A DNA stretch of 63,180 nucleotides from DASQFY01 sp036397815. GTDB lineage: Bacteria; Chloroflexota; Limnocylindria; QHBO01. The notes beneath the pieces are model-generated. The model saw only the letters and a list, made by a program, of their open reading frames with translations, was not told the origin of the DNA and searched no databases. Within the stretch, counting starts at the first letter, position 1; every line of letters begins with the position of its first letter. The stretch spans positions 1 to 63,180 of the forward strand of contig DASWIE010000059.1 in the NCBI GenBank assembly GCA_036397815.1. Direction: 5' to 3'. A program made the position numbers and the translations under genes. This document shows, in pieces, positions 49,454 to 57,266 of this stretch.

Positions 49454-50257
49454 CTAGCCCAGCAGGAAGCGCCACGTCCCGACCGCGAGGCTGGTGCCCA
49501 CCGCGATCGCCGCCAGGCCGGCGGCGAGCCCCAGCAGGATCCAGTCACTGCCGCGCATGCGCTGCGGCCGGGCGACGGTGCGGCACGGCCGCGAGCCGAA
49601 GCCGCGCGCCTCCATGGCCGTGGCCAATCGCGTGGCGCGCCGGACCGCGCCGATCAGCAGGGACAGCAGCTGACCGAAGAAGAGCCGCAGCGCGGCCAGG
49701 GGCGAGCGGCCGCTCGAGACGCCGCGGGCGCGGCGCGCGAGAGCCAGGGTCTGCCATTCAGCAGCCAGCATCGGCAGCAGGCGAGCCCCGGCCAGCGCCC
49801 CGACAGCGAACCGAGGGGAGAAGCGCAGCTGCTGGACGAGCGCATCGGCCAGCGCAGTCGGATCGGTCGTGACCAGCGCTATGACACCGGACAGGGCGAT
49901 GGCCAGGAGGCGCAGCCCGAGGCCGATACCGGCCACCAGGTTCTGGCCGCTGATCGCCACCGGCCCGATGGCGACCGCCATCTCGCCGCCCCGATCCGCG
50001 GCGAACGCCGCGTTCAGCAACCCGACCGCGATCGCGGCCACCAGGACCGGCCAGGTTCGCCCGAGCAGGTCGCGCGGCGAGAGGCCGGTGAAGGGGACGG
50101 CGCTGATCACGCCGGCCAGCACGATGGCGGGGGTCACTGGGTCGAGCGAGACGAATACGACCGCCATCAGCAGCGCGGCGGCCCCCAGCTTGGCCACCGG
50201 GTTGGCGCCAGCCAGCGCAGCGCGCGGGTCCGGGCGAAGCGGCGTAAAGAGCCTCAC
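49454..50257 (-). CDS. ykoC: ECF transporter T component (YkoC-like)
   Basis: A 267-residue membrane protein with about six hydrophobic segments and the two coupling motifs of EcfT proteins, ALARRARGVSSG and TAMEARGFG, that contact the ATPases. It is the last gene of the thiamine-regulated operon and pairs with YkoD and YkoE to import a thiamine precursor, probably HMP. Confidence 0.88.
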   Translation of the reverse strand: MRLFTPLRPDPRAALAGANPVAKLGAAALLMAVVFVSLDPVTPAIVLAGVISAVPFTGLSPRDLLGRTWPVLVAAIAVGLLNAAFAADRGGEMAVAIGPVAISGQNLVAGIGLGLRLLAIALSGVIALVTTDPTALADALVQQLRFSPRFAVGALAGARLLPMLAAEWQTLALARRARGVSSGRSPLAALRLFFGQLLSLLIGAVRRATRLATAMEARGFGSRPCRTVARPQRMRGSDWILLGLAAGLAAIAVGTSLAVGTWRFLLG

Positions 50258-50267
50258 CGGGCCGGCC

Positions 50268-51761
50268 TCACGACGCCGCGCTCCTCGGCGGTCCCGCGAG
50301 CCGCAGGCGGCGATCGGCCAGCGCGGTGGCGAAGTCCCGATCGTGGGTCACGAAGCAGACGGCACGCCCGGCGTCGCGCAGGCCGGCCAGCAGCTCCAAC
50401 AGCTGGATCGCAGTCCGGCGGTCCTGCCCGAAGGTCGGCTCGTCCAGGATCAGGACCGATGGCGCCGTCGCCAGTGCGCTGGCGACCGAGAGGCGGCGTT
50501 GCTCGCCACCGGACAGGGTGAACGGGTTGGCATCGGCCAGGTGGACGAGATGCAGCCTGGCGAGCAGCTCGTCCGCGCGTCGGTTTGCGGCGCGCCGGTC
50601 GAGGCCGGCGTGCATCGGTCCAAGCGTCAGCTCGTCGTGCACGCGCCCGGTGAGGAACTGGTGCTCGGGGTCCTGGAAGACAGTCCCGATGCGCGTCACC
50701 AGCTCGCGGGCCGACCAGCGCCAGATGGGGTCGTGCCCCCGCCCGCGAGCGAGCGCCTCCCCCGCGACCACCACCCCGGAGGTCGGGCGAAGCAGGCCGG
50801 CCAGCAGCAGCGCCAGGGTCGACTTGCCGCTCCCGTTCGGCCCGGTGATCGCCAGCGCCTCGGCAGAGCGGACCTGCACGTCGACGCGCGCGAGGGCCGG
50901 GCTCGCCGACCCCGGATAGCGAAAGCCCGCCTGCTCGGCCAGGAGCAGCGTCTCGGACGCGCGCCGCAGGCGCTCACGTGGCGCGGGCAGCCGCCGATCC
51001 GGGACCCAGACGCCGGCCTCGGCAAGCTGGTCGCCGTAGCGCGCGAAGACCTCCCGCGGCGGCCCGTCGGCGATCACGCCGCCCCCCGCCTGCAGCGCGA
51101 TGACGCGGCTCACCAGGGGCAGTGCCTCGGCCACCCGATGCTCGACCAGCACCATCGTCAGGCCGAGCCGATCGAGGACCTGGGCGAGCACCTCCCGGAC
51201 CTGCGCTCCACCCTCGTTGTCGAGGTTCGAGGTCGGCTCGTCGAGGAGCAGCAACGACGGGCGCAGGGCGAGCACGCCGGCCAGCGCCAGGCGCTGCTGC
51301 TCGCCCCCGGACAGCGCGTCGGTCGGCCGCCCGCGGCCGTACGGGAAGCCAACCGCCTCCAGCGCCGCGTCCACTCGCGGCCAGATCGCCTCGGTCGGAA
51401 GGCAGCGGTTCTCGAGCCCGAACGCCACGTCGTCTCCGGCGCGGGCCATCGCGATCTGCGACTCGGGGTCCTGGAAGACGATCCCGATCCGATCGCGCGC
51501 GGCCCTGGGATCCAGGCCGTCCACGCGCAGCTGACCGTCCTGCTCACCGCCGGCACCCGCCTCCAGCAGCCCGGCGACGGCCCTAAGCAGGGTCGACTTG
51601 CCGGCGCCCGATGGTCCGACCAGCAGCACGCGCTCGCCCGGCTCAATGCGCAGGTCGACGCCGCGCAGCGCCCACGCATCCCGGCCAGCGTGGCGCCAGC
51701 CCCAGCCGCGCGCCTCGACCGCCGCCGGGCGTGGCGGCGCAGAGGGAGCTCGGCTGGTCAT
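50268..51761 (-). CDS. ykoD: ECF transporter double ATPase (YkoD-like)
   Basis: A 497-residue protein with two fused ABC ATPase domains. The first has LVGPSGAGKST, IVFQDPESQIAMA, LSGGEQQRLALAGVLALRP, LLLLDEP and VLVEHRV. The second has ITGPNGSGKST, TVFQDPEHQFLTG, LSGGEQRRLSVASALA, LILDEP and VTHDRDF. Both active sites look intact. It energises YkoE import through YkoC. Confidence 0.9.
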   Translation of the reverse strand: MTSRAPSAPPRPAAVEARGWGWRHAGRDAWALRGVDLRIEPGERVLLVGPSGAGKSTLLRAVAGLLEAGAGGEQDGQLRVDGLDPRAARDRIGIVFQDPESQIAMARAGDDVAFGLENRCLPTEAIWPRVDAALEAVGFPYGRGRPTDALSGGEQQRLALAGVLALRPSLLLLDEPTSNLDNEGGAQVREVLAQVLDRLGLTMVLVEHRVAEALPLVSRVIALQAGGGVIADGPPREVFARYGDQLAEAGVWVPDRRLPAPRERLRRASETLLLAEQAGFRYPGSASPALARVDVQVRSAEALAITGPNGSGKSTLALLLAGLLRPTSGVVVAGEALARGRGHDPIWRWSARELVTRIGTVFQDPEHQFLTGRVHDELTLGPMHAGLDRRAANRRADELLARLHLVHLADANPFTLSGGEQRRLSVASALATAPSVLILDEPTFGQDRRTAIQLLELLAGLRDAGRAVCFVTHDRDFATALADRRLRLAGPPRSAAS

Positions 51762-51775
51762 CGCCCGAGGGTACG

Positions 51776-52363
51776 TCAGACGCGAGGCTGTGATCGCCCC
51801 GACGGAAACGGAGCCAGCACTCCGGACCGCACCATCGCTCGCGCCAGCAGCCACGACCCCAGCCCGGCGATCAGCACGCCGCTGACGAGCATGAAGGCGC
51901 CGTAGGCGAGCTGCAACTCGAGAGCGGTCTGCGGGTAGTAGATCGTCATGTCGTGCAGCCACTCGCCGACCGCGGCCCCCGCTCCCGCCAGCAGCGCGGC
52001 AAGAAGGCCGAACGAGCGGTAGAAGGTGAGCGCGAAGACCAGCTCCGCGCCGGCGCCCTGCATGATCCCCGACGCCACGGTGTCGAGCCCCCAGGCCGAA
52101 CCGAGCAGGGCGGAGACGGTCGCGGCCAGGGCCTCAGCGAACAGCGCAGCGCCGGGCTTCTGGATCACGAGCGCGGCCAGCACCGCAGGCGCCAGCCAGA
52201 CCCCCGAGACGAGGTAGGCCAGCGGATTCACCGCCCCCACGAAGAGGGGTAACCAGACCAAGCCCCACTGCCAGAAGACGACGCCGAAGGCGACGCCAAG
52301 GACCGATGTAACGATGATGTCGACGACGCGCCACCCGCCTGGGGTGGCTGGTGCGGTGGTCAA
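51776..52363 (-). CDS. ykoE: ECF transporter substrate-binding component YkoE (thiamine precursor)
   Basis: A 195-residue integral membrane S component: DIIVTSVLGVAFGVVFW, FVGAVNPLAYLVSGVWLAP, IQKPGAALFAEALAATVSALL, GAGAELVFALTFYR. These segments match YkoE, linked to hydroxymethylpyrimidine/thiamine uptake. Overlaps thiN by 4 bp. Regulation by the upstream TPP riboswitch supports the substrate assignment. Confidence 0.9.
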   Translation of the reverse strand: MTTAPATPGGWRVVDIIVTSVLGVAFGVVFWQWGLVWLPLFVGAVNPLAYLVSGVWLAPAVLAALVIQKPGAALFAEALAATVSALLGSAWGLDTVASGIMQGAGAELVFALTFYRSFGLLAALLAGAGAAVGEWLHDMTIYYPQTALELQLAYGAFMLVSGVLIAGLGSWLLARAMVRSGVLAPFPSGRSQPRV

Positions 52364-53013
52364 GATCTCTCCTCTTCGCTGGCAGTCTCTACGACCAGCA
52401 GCGTGCCGCGCTCGAGCGAGACCGATGCCGGCTGGTCCGCGATGACGTTCGAGAGGCCCCGCGAGGGGCCCAGGCGCAGGCTCTCGCCGTCGAGCGGGAA
52501 GCGCAGGCCCGCGGTGCGCACGCCTTCCGCCTCCCCGCCGATCGGCAGCAGGCTCACCAGGTCGCCGATGGCGCCGCGCAGGCTGAGCCGCTCGCCGCCC
52601 TGCAGGGCGCGTACGACCGTGCCGCCACGCACCACGCGCAGGTCGCGCACTCGCCGCGACGGATCCGCGAGAAGGAGCAGGTTCGCCAGCTCGTGGTCGA
52701 GCCGCTCCCCACCAAGGGCGCCGAGCACCGCGACCTCATCCGCCCCCGAGGCCAGGGCCCGGTCGAGCGCCAGCTCGGCATCCGACGCGTCCTTGTCTGC
52801 CGGGTGGCGCTCGATGGCGACGCCGTCGGCCGCGAGCCGCTCGATCACGTGCGCGTCGACCGAGTCCAGGTCGCCGACGAGCAGGTGCGGGCGGATGCCC
52901 ATCGCGTCGAGCCATCGCGCTCCGCCGTCGGCGGCCACGATCAGGTCGGCATCGACCAGCTGGTCGGCATCACGGGCATCGGGCTCGCCGTCGGCAACGA
53001 CGACCGCCTTCAC
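52360..53013 (-). CDS. thiN: Thiamine pyrophosphokinase
   Basis: A 217-residue enzyme that converts thiamine to thiamine diphosphate. Landmarks: LIVAADGGARWLDAMGIRP, LLVGDLDSVD, IERHPADKDASDAELALDRA, and LGALGGERLDHELANLLLL. The GTG at 53013 has GGGAG 9 nt upstream inside the TPP riboswitch. It is the first gene of thiN-ykoE-ykoD-ykoC. Confidence 0.92.
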   Translation of the reverse strand: MKAVVVADGEPDARDADQLVDADLIVAADGGARWLDAMGIRPHLLVGDLDSVDAHVIERLAADGVAIERHPADKDASDAELALDRALASGADEVAVLGALGGERLDHELANLLLLADPSRRVRDLRVVRGGTVVRALQGGERLSLRGAIGDLVSLLPIGGEAEGVRTAGLRFPLDGESLRLGPSRGLSNVIADQPASVSLERGTLLVVETASEEERS

Positions 53014-53020
53014 TTCAACG

Positions 53021-53101
53021 TACTCCCTTCGCTGGTATGACCCAGATCAGGTTCGAGGGTCTGCGGTGCTCCGCACTCTCAGCGCTCTCGCGCTCCCCTG
53101 T
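53021..53101 (-). promoter_or_regulatory. TPP (THI-box) riboswitch
   Basis: On the minus strand the conserved TPP aptamer is complete: P1 5' arm AGGGGAGC, the CTGAGAG core with its hairpin, then ACC...GAACCTGATCTGGGTC and the closing ACCAGCGAAGGGAG. The 3' arm of P1 contains the Shine-Dalgarno GGGAG of thiN (53027-53023), so TPP binding would hide it directly and block translation. No intervening terminator is visible. Confidence 0.93.
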
Positions 53102-53151
53102 CGTTCTTGGGTTGTCGCCGGCGAGCGTAGCACGCGTGCCATCATTCGGCG

Positions 53152-53649
53152 ATGACCGAGGCCGGCGTCCACCCTAACGTGGCTCGCGTCGTGCGGGCGG
53201 CAGCCGACGCCGGCCTGACGATCGTGGTGCGGCGCTTCCCGGAGGGGACGCGCACGGCCGAGGACGCGGCGCGAGCGATCGGGTGCCACGTGGCGCAGAT
53301 CGTGAAATCGCTCGTCTTCGTGGCCGACGGCCGGCCGGTGGTCGCCCTCGTCTCGGGGGTGGATCGCCTCGATCTCGAGCGCCTGGCCGCGACGCTCGGA
53401 GCCACCGACGTGCGGAGGGCCGGTGGCGACGAGGTCCGCCGCGCCACCGGCTACCCGATTGGCGGCGTCCCTCCATTCGGGCATACCGAGCCGCTCGAGG
53501 TCCTCGCCGACGAGCACCTGTTCGCGCATGACGAGGTGTGGGCCGCCGCGGGCCTGCCGGATGCCGTCTTTCGCTCCACGCCAGCAGCGCTGGCCGAAGC
53601 GAGCGACGCACGACGCGCGGCATTGGCCGCCGACCCTGTTCAGGGTTGA
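53152..53649 (+). CDS. YbaK/EbsC-type aminoacyl-tRNA deacylase
   Basis: A 165-residue editing-domain protein. The catalytic lysine is in CHVAQIVKSLVFVAD; the substrate loop is ATGYPIGGVPPFGH. Members remove Ser, Cys, Ala or Pro from mischarged tRNAs in trans. The exact specificity cannot be told from sequence. It lies divergent from the TPP riboswitch; its 3' end overlaps the convergent lipoprotein gene by 10 bp. Confidence 0.88.
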   Translation: MTEAGVHPNVARVVRAAADAGLTIVVRRFPEGTRTAEDAARAIGCHVAQIVKSLVFVADGRPVVALVSGVDRLDLERLAATLGATDVRRAGGDEVRRATGYPIGGVPPFGHTEPLEVLADEHLFAHDEVWAAAGLPDAVFRSTPAALAEASDARRAALAADPVQG

Positions 53650-54092
53650 GCCAGCCGCACCTCGATCTGGGTCCCGCCGTTCCTGAGCGTGAGCACGAGC
53701 TCCAAACGCTCGGCCCTCGGCGTCTCAAACCCGATGACTGCGACCGCGCCGCCGGGATAGAGGCCGGTCGTTGGATAGCCGGCCGCCGGCAGGGCAGCGA
53801 CGTAGAAGTCATAGGCGACCGGGCCGACCTGATCGCTTGACCAGCGGGCGATGATCCCGGGCTCATCGGTCGGCAGCAGCTCCTCGCTCGCGGCGCCCGG
53901 GAGCACCGGAAAGCCCGCCGGCAGCTCGACAGCCGGTGCGCTCGAGCTGCTGATGGCGGGAGTCGTGGACCAACGGCTGGCGGACGGAGTCGGCCCGCCA
54001 TCGGTCGACGGACCCGCGGTACAGGCGGTGACCGCCGCGAGGGCGAGCAGCAGCCCTGCCGGTAGCGCTGGTGACGACCGTCGGCGACGCAT
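53640..54092 (-). CDS. Lipoprotein of unknown function
   Basis: A 150-residue lipoprotein: signal ending LAAVTACTAG, a Ser/Thr/Pro linker, then a small alpha/beta domain (VAYDFYVAALPAAGYPTTGL, RLELVLTLRNGGTQIEVRL). The domain layout looks like the repeats seen in many surface lipoproteins of this lineage, with no known function. The ATG at 54092 has GAGGAG 5 nt upstream. It follows the M23 gene, from which a hairpin separates it. Confidence 0.7.
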   Translation of the reverse strand: MRRRRSSPALPAGLLLALAAVTACTAGPSTDGGPTPSASRWSTTPAISSSSAPAVELPAGFPVLPGAASEELLPTDEPGIIARWSSDQVGPVAYDFYVAALPAAGYPTTGLYPGGAVAVIGFETPRAERLELVLTLRNGGTQIEVRLAQP

Positions 54093-54110
54093 GTTCGCTC
54101 CTCGCGTGTG

Positions 54111-54137
54111 ATGGGGCGGCCGCCGCGACCGCCCCAT
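54111..54137 (-). terminator. Hairpin between M23 and lipoprotein genes
   Basis: ATGGGGCGG and CCGCCCCAT form a perfect 9-bp stem with a 9-nt loop just after the M23 stop on the minus strand. There is no U-tract, so it may only reduce read-through. Confidence 0.4.
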
Positions 54138-54141
54138 CGGC

Positions 54142-55137
54142 TCACTGCGGCACGGTGGTGACGATGATCGGGATGTAGTAGCCACCGAGCCGTGCGTGGT
54201 CGAACCAGCGCAGCCCCTCGGCCACCAGGTTGAAGGTCTCGCGATAGCTGCCCGGGGCCGTGCCACCGCGCAGCCCGAAGGTGAAGCGTCCTGTGCCGTC
54301 CGGCCCCACCGATGCCTGGTCGAGCGGGGTTGCGTGCCAGCTCGCCAGCCAGTCGGACGCGCGGAATGGGCTGGCGTGCTTGGGTGGGTTCCAGGTGCCG
54401 AGCGCTGCCCTGCCGATGCCGGCGTTTCGCCACGTTCGACCACCGATGTTCCGGAACTCGACCCAGTGGGTGATGACCCCGCCGCGCTGAATCACCTCCG
54501 TGCCGGCGTTGCTCTCGCGCGCGTAGCTGGCCAGGAACGGGACGCGCGGCGGCCAGGTCGTGTAAAGCCGACTCGAGAGCGGGTCGATGGGGATCAGGTT
54601 TCCGCCCGATTGAACGAGCACCTCGAAGTGCAGGTGCGCTCCGTAGCAGATGCCGCTGCAGCCCGACCGGCCGATCCACTGCCCCGCCGAGACCGCCTGC
54701 CCCACCACCACCACGAGTCCGCCATCTGCGGCGCTGGCCAGGTGGTAGTAAAGCGTGTCGCGCCCATCCGCATGGCGGATGTGGACGAAGTTGCCGAAGC
54801 TGCCGAACTGCTGCGTGCCGTAGCCGCCCTCGACGTCGACGACGGTGCCGGCCTTGGCCGCAGCCAGGTCGCTGAGCACCGGCATTGGGTAGTCGGACCC
54901 GGTGTGGTTGTCGTAGACGCGGCCCCAGTGAGGCGCGTCCCCTGCCCAGACCTGGCCGGTCCAGTCGAGCTGGACGCCGGGCTGCATGTTCCTGTCGACG
55001 CCATAGCTCAGCGTCGCGTTCGGATCGTAGAAGGGGAGGGTGTAGTCGTCGGTGGCGGCCACCATGCCGGCGCCGACGAGCAGGATGGCGAGGGCGGCCA
55101 GGACCGATGCCGGTGCCTGGCGAGCGCAGCGCGTCAT
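54142..55137 (-). CDS. Secreted M23 metallopeptidase with C-terminal FW-type domain
   Basis: A 331-residue exported protein. The signal helix is SVLAALAILLVGAGMVA. The LytM/M23 domain has the zinc ligands in DNHTGSDYP and GAHLHFEVL, with HIRHADG and YYHLASAADGG between. The C-terminal Ig-like domain (ITHWVEFRNIGGRTWRNAG, FTFGLRGGTAPGSY) resembles the NBR1 four-tryptophan domain. It probably cuts cell-wall peptides or works as a binding scaffold. The ATG at 55137 overlaps the propeller-protein stop. Confidence 0.85.
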   Translation of the reverse strand: MTRCARQAPASVLAALAILLVGAGMVAATDDYTLPFYDPNATLSYGVDRNMQPGVQLDWTGQVWAGDAPHWGRVYDNHTGSDYPMPVLSDLAAAKAGTVVDVEGGYGTQQFGSFGNFVHIRHADGRDTLYYHLASAADGGLVVVVGQAVSAGQWIGRSGCSGICYGAHLHFEVLVQSGGNLIPIDPLSSRLYTTWPPRVPFLASYARESNAGTEVIQRGGVITHWVEFRNIGGRTWRNAGIGRAALGTWNPPKHASPFRASDWLASWHATPLDQASVGPDGTGRFTFGLRGGTAPGSYRETFNLVAEGLRWFDHARLGGYYIPIIVTTVPQ

Positions 55138-56165
55138 GACTGGCACCCCCCAACGCAGCCGGCGAATTCGGCGGCTCCGGAGAAACGAGCGAGCGGCGAG
55201 CCGTCCAGCGCGAGCAGAACGGTGCCCTCGCCGTCATCGACCAGCAGCGACTTTCCGTCGGGCGCGAAGCGCGGACGGGCGCCTGACGCGATGCGCCGCG
55301 CGCCACCCTTCTTCGGCTCGAAGACGTAGACGCCGTCCGCGTGCCGCTCCCATGCGATCTGGCTCCCGTCGGGCGAGATCGCGACGTTGATCGCGCCCGG
55401 GCCCAGATCCGCGAGCTGCCGCTCACCCAGCGTCGTCAGCTGGCGCACGACCGTCCCCCCGGGTTGGTGCGCGACCACGGCGATCGAGCCGTCGGCCAGC
55501 AGCGTGGAGCCGTAGACCAGCTGGTCAGCCGACAGGATGGCGACCGATCCATCGGCCGGATCGAAGCGAACAAGGCGCGAGATGAACGGCGCATCGACCG
55601 ATGCAACCGACGCCAGCAGCACCGTGCCTCCCGGTTCGACCGTGACCGGCCCGAGGAACGGGCCGCCGGCCAGGCGACTCGTGGCGCCGGATTCGGCCGC
55701 CACTTTCCAGAGCGATCCGCTCCCGTCGATCACGGCGAGCCACGAGGCGTCGGGTGCGAATGCGGCCGCCAGCAGGCCTGGCATCGCGATTTGCAGCTGC
55801 GATCCATCCGCGCGGGCGAGGGAGAGCGTGGCGCTCGCGAGGTCGACGCGATCGGCGACCGCAAGCGTGCCCGCGTCGGGGGCGACCGCCAGCAGCCGGC
55901 CGCGCGACCCGGTGCTGTCGACGCGCATCTCGACCAGCCGGGAGTCGAGCTCGGGATGACGGACCAGCACGATTGCGAGCCCCGAGCGAGCGGCCTCGGA
56001 GGCGTTGAGGGTTGTGACCCCACTGGGCGGCTCGGCGGATGCGATGCCGGCCGCGCCTGCGCCGAGCGCGATCACGAGTGGCAGCAGAGTCATGGTGCGG
56101 CGCAACCCGCCTTGGGGGCGGCCGGGCGGATGGTGGCGCGCGGGTGCGCGCGAACGGGCGGACAT
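55134..56165 (-). CDS. Secreted TolB/WD40-like beta-propeller protein
   Basis: A 343-residue exported protein with signal LLPLVIALGAGAAGIASAEP and a series of about six propeller-like repeats (LLAAAFAPDASWLAVIDGSG, INVAISPDGSQIAWERHADG, ARPRFAPDGKSLLVDDGEG). The C-terminal CVGGCQ could form a disulfide. It is translationally coupled to the M23 peptidase and may position or regulate it. GGAGG lies 5 nt before the ATG. Confidence 0.78.
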   Translation of the reverse strand: MSARSRAPARHHPPGRPQGGLRRTMTLLPLVIALGAGAAGIASAEPPSGVTTLNASEAARSGLAIVLVRHPELDSRLVEMRVDSTGSRGRLLAVAPDAGTLAVADRVDLASATLSLARADGSQLQIAMPGLLAAAFAPDASWLAVIDGSGSLWKVAAESGATSRLAGGPFLGPVTVEPGGTVLLASVASVDAPFISRLVRFDPADGSVAILSADQLVYGSTLLADGSIAVVAHQPGGTVVRQLTTLGERQLADLGPGAINVAISPDGSQIAWERHADGVYVFEPKKGGARRIASGARPRFAPDGKSLLVDDGEGTVLLALDGSPLARFSGAAEFAGCVGGCQS

Positions 56166-56316
56166 CGGAACCTCCGTTGCATGAAGCCAGGGCTATGGCA
56201 CTCGACGGATGCTCCGTGGGCGGCTGGACCTCCTCTGCTGGCAGGCGATCAGTGGTTGTCTGCGAGCCTAGCGATAGGCGCTTACCGGCCACTTATCGGG
56301 CCATAATCGGCGCCGC

Positions 56317-57072
56317 ATGCCCGGATCCATTTCGCTGCCGCTCGCGGTCCTGCTGGTCGGACTGCTCCTGGCCCTCGTGGGTGGTGTCGCGCTGCGCCGG
56401 TCCGGGGCAAGTGCCGGGATCGGAAGCCGCCTTGCGGCGGCCCGTCAGGTCCGGCTGGCCGACCTGGCGACCGAGGAGCCGCCGCCGGCCCGCCCCGTCC
56501 GGGTTGCCGGCCGGATCCGCTGCGCAGACCCCATCCTGACCCAGCAGGGCGACCGGTTGGTCGCCCTCCACCGTGACGTGGACGTGATGCTGGCGCGTGG
56601 CGGCTGGCGGACGATCGAGCGGCGCCGCGAAACGCGCGGATTCGAGCTATGGGACCACGGCGGCTCGCTGGCGATCGATCCGGCGGCAGCCGCCGAGCCG
56701 CTGGTGGTGATCCCTCATGTCTGGCGAGGAAGTCCGGCCGAGCTCGGCGAGGAGCACCGCGCGGCCGTTGCTCGGCTGACCGCCGAAGGCGGCGATCCAA
56801 GCGCCGCGCGTTCCGTGACGCGCATGCTGAGCGTGACCGAGCGGCTCCTGGTCCTGGCAGCCGTCCGGCGAGCCGCGGATGGCGCCATCTCGCTGGTGCC
56901 GCCGCCCGGCGGGTATGTCATCTCGGCGCTTGAGCTCGACGATGCGATGCGCCTGCTGGGTGGGTCGCGCAAGGGCCTGCTGCTCGGCGCCACGGGAGCG
57001 ATCGGACTGGGTGGGCTGCTGGCGCTGGCCGGTGTCGTGATGGTTGCCGCGACCCTGCTCACGCGTACCTGA
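56317..57072 (+). CDS. Membrane protein with GIDE-like domain
   Basis: A 251-residue protein with an N-terminal helix (LAVLLVGLLLALVGGVALRR), a middle soluble domain and a C-terminal helix (GLLLGATGAIGLGGLLALAGV). The middle resembles the GIDE domain of MUL1-type proteins: VRVAGRIRCADPILTQQGDR, LVALHRDVDV, a WRTIERRRETRGFELWD-like strand pattern, and MLSVTERLLVLAAV. No RING finger is present, as in other bacterial members. The function is unknown. Confidence 0.6.
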   Translation: MPGSISLPLAVLLVGLLLALVGGVALRRSGASAGIGSRLAAARQVRLADLATEEPPPARPVRVAGRIRCADPILTQQGDRLVALHRDVDVMLARGGWRTIERRRETRGFELWDHGGSLAIDPAAAAEPLVVIPHVWRGSPAELGEEHRAAVARLTAEGGDPSAARSVTRMLSVTERLLVLAAVRRAADGAISLVPPPGGYVISALELDDAMRLLGGSRKGLLLGATGAIGLGGLLALAGVVMVAATLLTRT

Positions 57073-57221
57073 CGGCAGCACCCATCCACGTCTGCGCCAG
57101 CGGCCCCGTTGGCCATGCGCTCGGCAGCGGTACCACCCGAATCGGTACGAACGGGGCATCGAGCGCCCAGACCCCCACAACTACCATCCGTTCACCGGTT
57201 CCTACCAGAACTTCCATTCAA

Positions 57222-57238
57222 CCGCCGCCAGGCGGCGG
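57222..57238. repeat. Perfect palindrome before the HTH-GAF-GGDEF gene
   Basis: CCGCCGCCAGGCGGCGG is an 8-bp perfect inverted repeat around one base, 28 nt before the GTG start. It may be an autoregulatory site for the HTH domain or an RNA hairpin. The rest of the gap (57073-57266) shows no clear promoter. Confidence 0.35.
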
Positions 57239-57266
57239 GGAAGCGTACAGATACGAGGCGCACCAG

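Noticed and set aside
51767..51772. TACCCT box 6 nt... before the ykoD ATG as a separate leaderless promoter
   Set aside because: ykoD follows ykoE by only 14 bp within the riboswitch-controlled operon, so an independent promoter is not needed and the match is weak.
49869..51905. Plus-strand open frame of 678 codons
   Set aside because: Antisense to ykoC and ykoD, whose Walker and signature motifs are intact.
53174..55426. Minus-strand open frame of 750 codons spanning YbaK, lipoprotein and M23 genes
   Set aside because: It runs out of frame through three recognisable genes and has low-complexity Arg/Ser/Pro content.
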